DNA from: Gnetum montanum | Taxonomy: Eukaryota > Streptophyta > Gnetopsida > Gnetales > Gnetaceae | Assembly: GCA_015680685.1 (NCBI GenBank) | Contig: MNCI01007821.1 | Location: forward strand, 85,303-149,302 | DNA length: 64,000 nucleotides | Direction: 5' to 3' | Shown: positions 32,170 through 44,397 of the stretch, piece by piece | How the letters are laid out: each line of letters opens with the position of its first letter | Numbering within the stretch: position 1 is the first letter of the stretch | Notes under the pieces: model-generated | What the model saw: only the letters and a program-made list of their open reading frames with translations | Told to the model about the DNA's origin: nothing | Database searches by the model: none | Translations under genes and position numbers: made by a program

Positions 32170-34933
32170 TTATAAACTTTATTTGGCTCATGTGGTTCTA
32201 GGTGGTGGTGGCTCCTCTATGGGTTACTTCCCCTTGTCCTATGTTCTAGGTTTTGGAATTTGACAACTTTGAAGTAGTGCTTGGAGCTTTTCCTCTTCTA
32301 TTTGAGGATCTTGTGCCATCCATGCTAATGCTCCAATGTTTTATGGAGTTGGCACCTCACATGGACATGGTAGTTGTAGGAACATCTTATTTGCTTTGAT
32401 GTACCAAGCTGCAAACAACTGTCATTCCTCCTCATAGGCTCTGGCTTTATCCCTGTACTCTTGAAAATCCATAATCCATCAAGCCAAGTCTACTACAACA
32501 TCTCTCTAGCCTTGATAGCTAGTCTTAACCACCTCTAGTTCAGAATTTGTGACTTCGAGCACCTGCAATGTTTTCTTGTGCTTTGAAAATTCTAATTCAT
32601 ATTTGGTGTAGGTGGTAGCTACTTGGTTCTCGAGCTCTATTCTTGGGCATATTGCTGTCAACATGGCTAGATTGGCATACCACAAGTTTTCCAATTACAT
32701 GTACTTTATGAGGTCTTGAAACTATAGGTCCTGGCTTTTAAGTTCCACTTGGTGGACAAATGCATGTGTCCAATATGGCCTACCAATCAGTGTGTTGAGC
32801 ACTGAAAGTATTAATTTGGGCCTTGGCCATATGGATCTCTTTCTCGATGACTTACCTTTACATTCCCACCTAGTCTCTGAGGTGTTCCTTTAATTTTTCA
32901 TGTTGCTTGGTCTCATTTTTCCATACACTTATTTCAATGGCCATCTTTTGATGGATTGCATGTGCCTCCTCCATTAAGATGGTTTGATTCTCTCTAGCCA
33001 AATGGTTCATGTCTTGGTTGACCTTGACCAACTATTCTCATAACTACTAGAATTTTTCTTTAAGAACATTCTTCTATTTCTCTACAGTGGTCAACCAAAG
33101 ATTGTTAGTAGCAGCTATTTATTCTCTACTTGTAAGGCTCTGAGTGTCTTGGCATGTGCATAGGTTTGTGCTTTTGCCTTGGAGGAATCCTAGTCAGCCT
33201 TCTCTTTTTCATTTACCACTCTTTTATTGTCTACCAACAAGTTATTAAGTTGCTCTATCCTAAAAGTGTCCAGCTAGTCTATGGGACCAAAATAAGATGG
33301 GTCCCAATGTGTAGCTTGTAGGGTGATGAGCCTCTCTTGTAGTTTTGTTGACTCCACTTTTGTGTGCTCAGTACTAATCTCTACCATGACCATCTTTCCT
33401 TTGGTGGAGATGAGGTCTGATTGTGCTACCATGACATCTTGTGGAATGTCAAACAGGGATATCATTACTTGTTCTATTTGTAGTAATTAATCAAGGACAT
33501 CCTCATTCTCCGTAGGAGTCATTGAGGGACCAACTAGAGTTTGAGCATCTCATGCTCCTATGAAATTTTCTGGTGGCATAACAAGGATTTTAAAAGATTA
33601 TTTAATGTGGTCTACAACCACTTCTATGGTTTCATCCATGTTTCCAATTGCACTTGGAAAGATGCAGCATTTCCTAAAATATGTTGTGACCAATGAGTTT
33701 TTCCTCCTCCTATTTTTTTTGACACCTCACATCATGCATGATCGAAGGAAAAAGTGGATCATATGGTGTTGTCAATAATACAAAAGAGATTAGCATCATC
33801 ATGACTTCCCCAATTTATTTTCTCAGCGATGGCCTTAAGCTGGCTCATCGATGGTTGGTAATCCTGTAGTGGTGGTAGCAATTGATCTTGCTAGCTTTTT
33901 CTAGGCCCTACTTGTTGTTGGTTGGGCCTTTTGATTGGGATTTGGCTAGGTCTTGTAGTTTGAGTTGCAGGGGGTTCCACCATCTATTCCTGTTCTGGCT
34001 CCAACATCTCACTAACACTTTTCCTTAGAGTTGATGGCTTTAGTAGTTCAGCGAATGAAGCATTTTGGGCTCTTCTGGGGATATCATTGGTGTACCCTAG
34101 AATTCTAACATGCTTGCATAGCTTCCTGATAAGAGAAGGGAATGGTAATGCAAACTTCCCTATCTTGCGTTCTTTGAATTGCCTCAAGATCTCCATGAGA
34201 TATAGATGAGGAAGATTAGCATAAACCTTGCCCATCAATATTGCACTTCCTCTTACTGCATATGTTAAAATCCTTTTTAATCCTCTTGTTGGGAAGATGT
34301 GATAAGTACCAAACTTGAAATATATCCTTTCCTCTAGCATTAATTCTCCATATGTCTTATCTTCTTTACTGTACGTCCTCTTCAACCAAGTCTTACGTGC
34401 ATCTACATCAGAGCGAGTGGGTAGGTGAGCAACTTTTGGCTTGAATTCAAAAGGTTTAACACTTTTGAGATGGCCTTGGAAGAAAAATGTATAGACACAC
34501 CACCAATTTCAACTATGGTGCCTTCTTCCTTATTGTGAAAAAATTGGTGTGTTTCTCCTGAGTACCAAGCACTGTTGTGGGAGAGGATAGGCCATAATGG
34601 GGACCCTTTGAGTTGCTTCCTAACGACCTCAGGAGTGAATTCCATGGAAGGTCCAAAGTTCAATTCCATGATCATTGCAGTTGACATGGACCTTTCACGG
34701 ATGGCCTAAACACATTCTAGGGACAACGTGAGATGTTGTCCCTATTCAAGCACTATAGTAGCTCCTCCTTCTAGCTATCCCAATTGTATAGTAGCAGAAG
34801 TCTCTTGATGGATACTAAATGATTGCACCTCCTACTCTACATGTTGTTTAGTAGATGTCTATTCTCTATCCCTCTTGGGTCACTTAGAGACACCTTGAGA
34901 GGGTCCTTCTTGTTGTCCACACTTTGTTGCCAT
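32170..34933 (-). pseudogene. Element D 3' ORF: globular N-terminal part and long coiled-coil
   Basis: Starts with MATKCGQQEGPSQG at 34933. After several stops comes MELNFGPSMEFTPEVVRKQL (34660) and IVEIGGVSIHFSSKAISKVL (about 34520-34460); then LEERIYFKFGTYHIFPTRG and ILGYTNDIPRRAQNASFAEL to 33984. The second half (33465-32506) is rich in Glu, Lys, Leu and Gln (ISTEHTKVESTKLQERL; ELEFSKHKKTLQVLEVTNSE), a probable coiled coil. It occupies the place of the Athila env-like ORF. The GVSIHFSSKAI stretch recalls plant transposon-associated proteins of unknown function. I see no transmembrane segment. Function not assigned. Confidence 0.6.
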
Positions 34934-36979
34934 TTGCAATCACATGGGGTCAGTCATTAGTAAGGTTTCTTACCAAATTTAAGTTATACATTACTGCTTT
35001 CCTTAATGAATTCATTTCTTATTCTATGTGATTTAAAGTTAGGATTTTTTTTGGTAAAAATGTCCCCAAATTTTTTTAATATTTGGTCCCCTTTGATTAG
35101 GTTGCTTCACATTTAGTTTCTTGGTATAAGTGAGGAGTTGAATTTTTTTTTGGCACAAGTTTATCATTTTTCATAATAAATTACCCTTGATGGTGTCCTT
35201 TGGATGATGATGAATTTCAAAAACTTTATGCACAATTCAAAGTGTACCCCTCCCCCATGACTAAGTTGAACACTCTGGGTTTTGGTAGGTACAAATGAAA
35301 TTAAAATCGGAGCACTAGCAAGTGAGTTATGGTTGTTGGAATAAGAGATGTGCAAGTTGCAAGTCATAGAAGAAAATTTGAAAACTCCCCCATATGAATA
35401 GTTGCAAATGATGGTGACATTGATGGGGAGGATCCATATATATAGTTTTTGAGGATGCGATATCGTGTACTCGATAGAGGGGACCCAATATTGCAGTCAA
35501 CCCAATATTAGGGACCCGATATTGTAGCCTATTGAAAATAGGGTAATTGGAAAAACTGATAAATTTTGGAAATTATAAGGTATAAATGAAGAACTTTAGG
35601 TCAATGTTAGGGGTCCAAGGTAAGAATTCTTAGTCTAGAAGGCATAAAAAGTATAGTGGTGTAAAATCTAGCAATGAAAATCATGAAGAGTATGACGAAA
35701 AAGGATACGTGTTTGTACATAGGAACGTTTGAACAGGTAGGATGATAAGGGAAAGAAGAATGGTATAATACAATTCTCAAAGGGTATAAAATGATGTGAG
35801 GGTAATGTGTTACAAGTGAAAATTACAATATTCATGCAAGTGGATCCTCCCCAAAGTAGGTTCTAACCTATAATGCCCTTGCGTAACCACACCTTAAAAT
35901 GTCTGTAGGCACTAGAAGAGTTAAATGTAATCAACACCGACGCAACAAAACACACACATGTTAAATACCACTATGATGAGGTATAAATTCAATGCTACAA
36001 AAATCATGAGTCCCAATTACATGAATAGCGAGATGGGACGAATTGTAGAAGGGATTGCAGAGAGTGGAACATGAGGTAACTAGCCTAGGGTAGAATGAAT
36101 CCTCAGTGTAAGGCATGATTAATGTGTCATTAACCCCTTACTCCAAAATCAAGACCAAGTCCATTTCTCCAATCAATGACATCACATTACTTCTTCCAAT
36201 TATGGACAACCATAAGAGTATCATGATAGCAAGGTGTATGATTACTTGGCGTTTCGTTTAAGGGAGGAGGGATTTTGCTTTGTGGCACTCATTTTTTTTG
36301 AAGAAGTATTGCTTAATCTAGAGAAGCTTCCTACCTTTAGGCATGGATGCATTTCTTTCCTATGGAAGCCCCTAGATTAACATTATTATTTTCTAGTTGA
36401 GTGCCTTTTGATTACTCTTACTCCCATTTTTCGTTAGATCTACAAGGATCTTAGTAAAACTAAGCTACATGATAACTACTACAGATGTTTCCAAAGAGAA
36501 TCCACAAGTCCCCTTGACGTCACACCCTAGCCATTCCTACTTAATCCATCCTTCTTCACTCTAGGTATAATAAACACAAGCTTACTTTAAGTTTTAATGA
36601 TTAGTAATATCATGATACACAAGGTAGAACCTCTTATTAATGGAATGGGTAGGTGGCTATTGTGGAGTTGTTGTTCAAATAATTAGTCACCTAAGACTTG
36701 ATAGCATAGAACAACACATCAACCAATGAGTTACATGAGTGATTTATTTGTAGATGAGATTACTTATAAAAAGATAAAAAGACAAAAAGAAAAAACAATA
36801 AATTGAAAGATGGAAAAAATTGGAAAACAAAAAATTGTAAAATAAAGAAAATAAAAACATTTATTAATTATACTATTGATAGAGCAAAGGATATCCCCCA
36901 TAACTAAATGGTTAATCATGACTAGAATTAATAAATAGAAGGTTAGGATCCTTGCATGTTGGAAATATTGGGACCTGGT
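34934..36979 (-). other. Element D spacer between gag and 3' ORF
   Basis: Non-coding. Blocks at 35846-35900 and 36480-36560 align with E's spacer (45150-45210; 45795-45860), for example CCTCCCCAAAGTAGG with CCTCCCCAAAGTGGG. The A-rich tract at 36765-36850 corresponds to E's at 46100-46260. In D this spacer follows gag directly, showing where pol was lost. Confidence 0.55.
35391..35540 (-). promoter_or_regulatory. U3-like internal promoter candidate in the spacer of D
   Basis: On the minus strand: CAATATCGGGTCCCTAATAT, GCAATATTGGGTCCCC, ACACGATATCGCATCC, then CTATATATATGGATCC. D's LTR U3 has the same kind of repeats (CAATATCAGACCCCCAATAT, GATATTGGGTACATGATATC) followed by TATAAATACAC. The segment lies about 460 bp before the 3' ORF start. 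Confidence 0.5.
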
Positions 36980-38869
36980 CATACTTACCCCATTGGGGTT
37001 CACACACTTGATTAGAGTTGACATAGTGGGGCAAGTTATAAGATGTGGTTAATTTATAAGGATTTGACCCACTATAGCATAGTGATCATATGATGGTATG
37101 CAAGGATCAACATGTCTCCTCATGTGGCTATATTCATTGGGCCCCATGGCTATTGGAGTATTGAGTGGTGGCCCTGATAAGGTAACATGAGATGTTGGGT
37201 TCGAAGAGGAAGTTGCACCACAGTGTTGGACTTGTGTTGAGTTGGTGGATGCAGTGGTTTTTGAACTTTGATGTCCCTTTATATGGTCATTTCTAAAGAA
37301 GGAATGCCTATGATTTTGTGGAGGATTCCCACTACTATTGGCAAAAGAAGCACAAGTATCGTTTGTGGGTTGATGCTGTGGTGAAAATCCTTCGGGTCCA
37401 ATTAGTGGTAATGTTGAAGGAGGGGAAGGATAAGAACATTGAAATTGAGGAGAAGTGTAATGTACACGAGGTAGTGGTCCTATTGGAGAGGATATGGATT
37501 GATAGTATTAAGGAGAATAATAATAATGTGGTGAGATAGAAGATGTTGACCTAGTTGGGGAAATAGGATGTTGAACTTGATCAGCACTTAGGTTTGGATG
37601 GTATGAAGGGTGTGACCAGTTTGGGGATGGCCTCCTCCATGACTAGGATTTTTTCCACTATGATCAAACATAGTATCTCTATACAAAATATAGATGTAAC
37701 ACTCTTCCCCAATGCTCTTGCAATTGTGACAAGATTGGACATTGGTGCTTGGGGTGATCATACAAGCAAATGTTGCATTGATACATATGATTGGCAATTA
37801 AGTTCTTATTCTCTTCTACCCTTATTTACAATTTTCTAAAGGTGTTTCATACTACTTCTTGGTTCATCATGACTCTATCTTCAATATTGTTGGCATATTC
37901 TCCACATTTTTCATGTATCCATTCCGTCATCCTATTGATCTTTGCCTCAACCTCATCTAGTGATTGTAATACTAGAAAATATGGTTCCACCTCCTTGGGG
38001 TTTGTTGATTTCTCCTCTTCATTATCATGGACCTTTGTTGATTTTTGTGTCTATTTATATTTTTTAGCATTCTCCCATTTAGCCATTTCTCCTTCTTCTT
38101 TTGCTACCCACTTGATAAGTTCTTGGAATTAATGGGTTCGTAGCTCATATAGTTAACCTTGGGCATTCATCCTTAGGGTCTCCCTTGTTTCATTATATAT
38201 CCCATATATGATGTGATACATTAGAATTTCCGTAGAGAACCCATGGCCTGGGAAGTTGTTTAATAGTGCATAATATCTTTCTAAGGCCATGTCCAAGGGT
38301 TCATGTTGCCCTTGTTTCCACTCTTGGATTTGTCTCCTCAAAGCTGACACTCTAGCATAGGATTGATATCTTTCATTGAAGAGTTCTACCATTGTTGACC
38401 AATGTCAAATTGATTTTGGTTTTAACGACCTATACCATACTTTTGCCTAGCCAATGAGTGTCGTAGGAAAGAGCTTAAATTTTTGCCATCCATTATCATT
38501 GTTATTCCATACAAAGGCATCGTGGAAGGCTTGTAGATGATGTTTTGGATCTAAATCATAGCCTCTTGAAAACTTAGAAAAGTTGTTTAAGTTAAGATTA
38601 GGTAGATGAATTTCCTTACAATTCCTATGGGATATTCAAATAGCCTCTTGTATTTTTGTTAGGATTGTAGTGGCTAGTAGGGGTTCATCATCACTAGGTA
38701 TGTTATGCATTTGTGAGTTAGGATGATTTTGTTTGCATTTATGCTCATAGGAGACCCCTACATCAGATTGATTACTCCAAAATTCATCTTCATCATTATA
38801 TAATTCATTGGTTCTCCAATGAATTGCCTTACTAGTTGTTGTGTAGTCATAGTCTTGTGAGAGAGACAT
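36980..38869 (-). pseudogene. gag: Element D Gag
   Basis: Starts MSLSQDYDYTTTSKA at 38869. The Gag domain includes GYDLDPKHHLQAFHDAFVWN, AKVWYRSLKPKSI and an open stretch with ELFNERYQSYARVSALRRQI then EWKQGQHEPLDMALERYYAL (38392-38300). A zinc knuckle follows at 37777-37739 (CNICLYDHPKHQC; spacing C-x2-C-x3-H-x4-C), then a Pro/Ser/Tyr-rich tail to about 36980. It has few stops and is the best preserved Gag in the window. It is clearly homologous to E's Gag. No protease follows. Confidence 0.8.
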
Positions 38870-38979
38870 TGTTATGAGTTTGTGTGTGACCTATTTGCAA
38901 TTACTTCTTTCTGAAAGATATATCATTAATACTTTGTTACATTGATTGTATATGATGTAACTAATCTAAATAACTAGCA

Positions 38980-39001
38980 CCATCCATGGACGCAGTGCTA
39001 A
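38980..39001 (-). promoter_or_regulatory. Primer binding site position of element D
   Basis: Directly after the 5' LTR the minus strand reads TTAGCACTGCGTCCATGGAT. A TTGGCACTGCG ancestor, with the TGG changed to TAG, is plausible. It differs from E's TTGGTGTCATT. tRNA not identified. Confidence 0.35.
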
Positions 39002-39866
39002 TGATGAGTGGTGAGGTACCCCTACACTCAACCATATGAATACGAGCATTTCACACATGATCTTGTCAAACTCTATGGACAGGCTAGTTGTGGTATCTAG
39101 ATAGTTACTTGTTGATTGTTGTTCATTATCTTCCCACCTAGACTAGCATTTGCTTTGTCACGTATGGTTTAGTCTAGAGTGATGTGTATGATGTGTTCCT
39201 AAACTAATTTTGCTCCTAGAGACAATGGAAAATAATCCTTAATTAAGCTAGGAGAAAAGGGGAGAGAGAGTCTAACTAATAGGAGATAGGAAGAGAAAAT
39301 CTAAGCTAGCTTAAGTGCGATGGGCATATGCTCCTTAATCATCTATACACATCTTGGACCTCATGCACAACTACCACTAAGATTACCAAGTGCATGGCCC
39401 AAGTACACTACTGGGATACCAAGTAGTCACACGTAGATGCTCATGATTAAGTCATACTTATTCCACATTTAATAATGATAAATAACAATAATAATTAAAT
39501 AATTAAACTAAGTGAATGCTACAATGATGAAGTAATCTCAATCTTTATTTTCGGTCATGTGCATGTCAAAGTACGTCACACTCAAATAAAGGATGTTTTA
39601 CAATTACAATCATCACACTGTGGGCATGCACTGAGAGAAAGGGTTGATAAGAACTAAAAATGAAAACTAAAAGACTACTCTAACTTTCCTATCTTAACTC
39701 ACTAGCTCCTTTCCTCCATGCGCCTACATGTGTATTTATAGGACTACACAGGAGTCATGATATCATGTACCCAATATCATTACTTAGGTCGTGATATCAT
39801 GTACCCAATATCATAGATCCCATATTGGGGGTCTGATATTGGAGCCCAATGAATCACAATTCATCA
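39002..39866 (-). repeat. 5' LTR of element D (865 bp)
   Basis: TGATGAGTGGTGAGGTACC...CACAATTCATCA, exactly the same length as the left copy. TATA (TATAAATACAC on the minus strand) is at about 39733-39743. Confidence 0.92.
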
Positions 39867-39871
39867 CCACT

Positions 39872-42150
39872 ATTAAAATAAAATAGGTCATCATCTCCTA
39901 CTCAATGGAGACCATCATAGAAGTTCTTGAGATGTCCAATACTAGGGTAATGTTGGTGAAGATATCTACATAAGCAAAACCATAGGCTAAAAAAGAGTGG
40001 GTCCAAACCAACATATTTTAAAATAGTAGCTTATCATCTTAATCCAACGATGAGGTCAAGCAAGGTAACAACCTTCTCCTCCTAGGCATGCATAACTCTA
40101 AGTAGAAAATTTCCAATCAACCTATCATAACTCATCTTCCTTAAAATTGTAAAAAAATTTAAGAAGTATAAAAAGGTAGAAAGACACTCCCCCTTTCAGC
40201 CTAATTAGAAAAATTTACAAAGGGGAGGTATAGTCCTCTACTTAAATGATGTGGTCCATAGAGCTCATGTCATATCCTAATAGGAGATGATGAAGGATAA
40301 AGCTCTAACAAAAATTCAAGATGAAGAGTGACCACCATCACTTGCAACACCAAAGATAACATCAAACATGTTGGCATCTATAAAATAACTAAGGAAGCTT
40401 AGATGTCAACAATGACAATACTAGAAACCCTTCGAAGGTGGTGGAAAATCTTTAGTCTACCATCTAGTTAAGAGCCACCTAAATGAGATCTTAAGGATTA
40501 TCAACTAGATAAATAGTGAAATGATGCTACTATTCTCAACATAAAGGAACTAGGAACCTACCTACTCCAATCTTACTGCTAGAGAAGCTACTATGTCCAT
40601 TCTAAGACAAGCATTCCTTGAAATTTCTAGGAATGTAGCAGCCTTCCTTGTAATGCTAGAAGATGGCAAAGGAGTGACAATCCTAGTCATGTCATAAAAG
40701 GACCAAGAGAGAATGATTGATGTGGTCACAAAATACTTGGTGAAGCTCTAATTGATCCTACTACATCTATCTCTGATGTTGCTATCATGATAGATGTATA
40801 AACATTAGTAGGAGAAGGCAACAGATAGATGAGCACTACCCAACATGAAGAAGAATTGGAATAATTGATGGAAGCTAGAAAAATGACTCTAGATATCTTT
40901 AATCTCTTAGAAGATATATTTGCCACCCATTTGCAATCGTTAAAGATGAAGGATAAGCTATTAATCATTAATGCACAACTAGAGGAGGCCACCATTAGTA
41001 ATTAAAGGTTGGTTCTCAAAGTTGCAAAACTTAGAGCCTATCTCTTTAATCTTACCATTCTTAGACCAAAGATTATAATAAATGAATCTTTCTGATAACT
41101 TCAACAAATATATCATGAGGCTAAGAATACTAAGAAGATTACAAGCTTTGAGGCATCATTATCAAAAGCAATGACTAATAATAATGATTGTGACCTCTCT
41201 TAGGTTTACAAAGAAAACCTAATGTTAACTTGTGATAACCATCTTGTGTGAAGGATTGAGTAATAGAAAGATCAAATCATGGAGTATATTCACTAGCAAC
41301 AAGAATAGCTTGTCAAGATGAACTTGGATCTGAGGAGGTTAGCTATAGAAAATAGAATTCTCCAATGGAAGAGGTCTTCCCTTCACCAAAATATTATAAT
41401 TGAGGTTGCTAGTTGAAAAATTGAAGTCCTAAAATATGAACAAGTAAAAAATCACTATAAGAACTAGGTTAAGATTCTTAAGGAGATCAACAAAAAAGAA
41501 ATTACATTGACCAAGGTGAAGGTAAAAAAGGCCATCCAACAAGTTCAATAGAAAGATGATGTGTAATAGGCCATATTTAATGGACTCAACACATATAAGT
41601 AAGCAAAAATTCATAGAAGGAGATGCATATTGAAGAAATGATTGATTACATGAAGCTTTTCAATCTCTAATATACAGACTTAACAATGCTAACCACAAGG
41701 AGGCCTAGGATAGAACTAGAAAAATAAGTAGCTAGCTCTTACCTCCTTTATGAGGTAGAATTCAACCTCTACAAGGAGACCAAATAAAAGTTAGAAGTGG
41801 CCAACACCAAGCTTGAAGTTCTTAAGAGAAAATTTACTAATAAAATATAGGTTTCTAAGAACTTGGCTACAATAATAAGTGACTACCAGGAGCTATAGAA
41901 CCTTTTCCATACTTTCAACATTTAACATAAAAAATTCATATCCTAGTTTATTAACATGAAGAAGATGTTTCTAGTACTACCATGCCCATAGGATATTCTA
42001 GCACTAGCACATATAAGTAAAGTAACCTAGACTATTCAAGGCTCATGGGACAAAGAGGAGAAGATAAAGGTACTTCTAGATGCCTTTAATTTTTGGGTAG
42101 CAATAGTAGCAGTAACAGGATACCTAATACCTCCAGTAGCATCAAGACAT
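39872..42150 (+). pseudogene. Element C 3' ORF, second part: coiled-coil region
   Basis: Plus-strand frames broken by many stops keep a Glu/Lys/Leu/Ile-rich, helix-like composition: ATMSILRQAFLEISRNVAAF (about 40580), VTKYLVKL (about 40720), MNLDLRRLAIENRILQWKRS (about 41310-41370), EVLKYEQVKNHYKN then VKILKEINKKEITLTKVKVK (about 41425-41530). This mirrors the coiled-coil half of D's 3' ORF. Product and function unknown. Confidence 0.5.
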
Positions 42151-42372
42151 GATGAAGGAACTTCCAAATCACATGAGCCTCCACCTTCATGCAAAGTGTG
42201 AAGAATTTATTCCACTTCCATCCATTTCAACAACACCTACTAATTTTGTAATCCATATCACATTGCACTCAAGAGTTAGTCAATTAATTAATTATTTAGT
42301 TAGTTCCATGCTTCTTCAAAATTTTGTAAAAAAACTCAATCCTATTTTTGTTCACTCAAAGATGAATTTTTT

Positions 42373-42388
42373 GTTAGTTATGGGGTTA
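42373..42388 (+). promoter_or_regulatory. Polypurine tract of element C
   Basis: GTTAGTTATGGGGTTA directly before TGATAAAATG, equivalent to CAGTCATGGGGGTA before TGATGAATTG in D. It marks the start of C's 3' LTR. Confidence 0.5.
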
Positions 42389-43251
42389 TGATAAAATGTC
42401 AAATAAGGCAACTACATTGACACATCCCTATTGACATATCTCAAGATGCATTGGCACATGTGCATCGACACTTATCTAGTCATTGCCTATATAACTATGC
42501 ATACCTGCCACATTTATGGTACCATTTGATTAATACCTTAGCCAAACTCTTACAATTTCTTTCCATAAAACTTAGTGAAATTTTTCCTTTGAGTATCTAT
42601 AGCATGGATCAAACTGATTGTATGGAACTTTATTCAAGTGAAATACGTACCTAGACATAGTTGCATGAACACTAATGAAATCAAAATTTCTTTCATCCAT
42701 TGCAACACTTGGATTAGTTTTAACTTTATTTTATAGCATTTTACTTTGGATGCAATTTACATTTTTTTATCTAAGTAATTAATAATCTAATTCATAATTA
42801 ACATGAGTACAACCACTTCAACTATAAGATATTAATGCTTGGTAATCCTAATAGTGGATACTTAACACACCCTGTAATAAACACTTGGAGATCCAAAAAT
42901 GTTAGTATATGTCTAGGATGTGTGTGGAAAGTGGGAATGGATGCTCCATGTTTAGGATAGTTTAGCTAATTAATTAATTAATTAAAATAATTAAATATTT
43001 TCTCATTTAATCACTTCAGACAAAGAAAATAATGAAAAATTATAAAAGTAATTATCTTATACCTTAACCACTTTAATCATATGATGAGTTAACACAAGTA
43101 AGGATTTAAAATATAACAACTAGTAATCATATTTTTCACATCTAAGAATATAGGTCACTTAGGTAAAACATAGTGCATGGAATTTCAATGGATCATGCAT
43201 ACACGCTAGTGATTCATATGGTTGGGCATAGGAAATACTGACTGATCATCA
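42389..43251 (+). repeat. 3' LTR of element C (863 bp)
   Basis: Begins TGATAAAATG after a PPT and ends TGACTGATCATCA. The last 60 bp (GATTCATATGGTTGGGCATA...) match the reverse complement of the D/E LTR start. GTGTGTGGAAAGTGGGAAT (42917) and TGCTTGGTAATCCTAATAG (42837) match E's LTR in reverse. U3 carries GATGCATT/CATCGACAC motifs and CCTATATAAC at about 42488. Its length is almost that of D's LTRs. Confidence 0.7.
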
Positions 43252-44195
43252 TGTAGGAAGAAATAATAGGAATGAAAAGAAAAGAGAAAGTACTTTTTAA
43301 ATAGTTCTTTAAAATATAAAGGCTAAAAAAATAGCTAGTTGTATGACAAAAGTAGTATGAATAAAAGGGTATAAAAATAAGGGATATAGAGGTTATTAGT
43401 TTATAGGATATCAATGTGAAAATATAGAAGTATTATACATTATTTTTCAACTTGGTTGAAAATCAAAACCTCAACATGGTTGCAAATCTAGAATGTTCTT
43501 CATTTCATAATTACCGCACAACTTGTGCTCCAATTATTTTAAGCTTTTTCATCAACCATAACTCATGATTACCTCATGGTCAACCTATGATAATTTTCAT
43601 TTAAATTATAGGAGACACAATGTGATCAAAATGGCCATTGCTACCAAACCATAACTCATAGTCTAGCTTATACTCTACACCACAACTTGTTATGGGTATT
43701 GTAGTAAAGCCTTTTTCCTATTTTTTCTATTAAACATACCACAACTTGATGATGAGCTATTGTCATAGCAATCATGATCTCACAATGACCTATGGTAGAA
43801 TACCATATCTATTCATGACTCATGGTCTATTTAAATGTCTATCACAAGTGACCTTACTATTTATTGTTATTTTTCTAAGCAAAATTTGAAGCTAATATTT
43901 CAAAAATAGGAAGGTAAAGGAGATCTTATTTTGATATGCAACCCAAATAGTTTTTTCTAGTAGATATATTCCAAGAACATTGTTTGATTCTTACAATAAT
44001 GAAAAAGAAATGGTTTCTATTGAAAGAGTAATGAAGATATACTACAATGAAACAAAATAAAAGAATCATAAGTATAGAGGTGGATTGGTTTGATACAAAC
44101 CAAAATAATGCTAATAATAGCTATTTGCAAGCTAAATGATATTTTAATTACAAATATATTAATATAAAAAGTATACAAATGAATAAAATTATTTC
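43252..44195. other. AT-rich sequence between C and E
   Basis: No gene. Loose repeats around CATAACTCATG/ACCATAACTCATAG (43550-43800) but no regular unit. This is the target into which E inserted; it continues after 53247. Confidence 0.35.
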
Positions 44196-44200
44196 ACCAT

Positions 44201-44379
44201 TGATGAGTGGTGAGGTACCCCTACACTCAACCATACAAATATGAGCATTTCACGTGTGATCCGGTTGAACTCCAAGGACTGAGTGCTTATGTGCCTTAAT
44301 GGAACATGATATTGCTGCCTCTTATTTATAGAAGATGAGGTAGGACATGATATCATGTATGCGACATCATGGCTCATCA
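44201..44379 (-). repeat. 3' LTR of element E, internally deleted (179 bp)
   Basis: First about 100 bp and last about 75 bp match the right LTR (TGATGAGTGG..., CTCATCA). The middle 580 bp is missing between TTAATGGAACA and CTTATTTATAG. Confidence 0.88.
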
Positions 44380-44397
44380 TACCCCCATGACTGAATG
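44380..44397 (-). promoter_or_regulatory. Polypurine tract of element E
   Basis: The minus strand reads CATTCAGTCATGGGGGTA before TGATGAG, as in D. Confidence 0.65.

Larger units (their letters stand above)
31131..39871 (-). mobile_element. Element D: non-autonomous Athila-like element with gag and 3' ORF but no pol
   Basis: LTRs of 865 bp each (31136-32000 and 39002-39866). The flanks CAACT (31131-31135) and CCACT (39867-39871) differ at one base and are the likely target duplication. Minus-strand order: 5' LTR, primer site, gag (38869-36980), A/T-rich spacer (36979-34934), 3' ORF (34933-32170), PPT (32001-32018), 3' LTR. No protease, RT, RNase H or integrase motif can be found, so any mobility would depend on a relative such as E. 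It is inserted in element C's 3' ORF. Confidence 0.85.
7855..43251 (+). mobile_element. Element C: Athila-like Ty3/gypsy element, split by B and D
   Basis: Plus-strand pieces that join into one element of about 8 kb: RT end and RNase H (7855-8709), integrase (27378-28325), T-rich tract and spacer (28326-30659), 3' ORF (30660-31135 and 39872-42150), PPT and 3' LTR (42389-43251). B interrupts it between the CTACT duplications and D between CAACT and CCACT. The piece order, the strand and the homology of spacer and 3' ORF to D and E support one element. Its gag, protease, RT N-terminus and 5' LTR are absent, cut off at LTR K. Confidence 0.72.

Noticed and set aside
32170-34933. Envelope protein in D's 3' ORF
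   Set aside because: The position matches the env-like ORF of Athila elements, but no signal peptide, transmembrane segment or glycoprotein-like pattern is visible. A coiled coil is.
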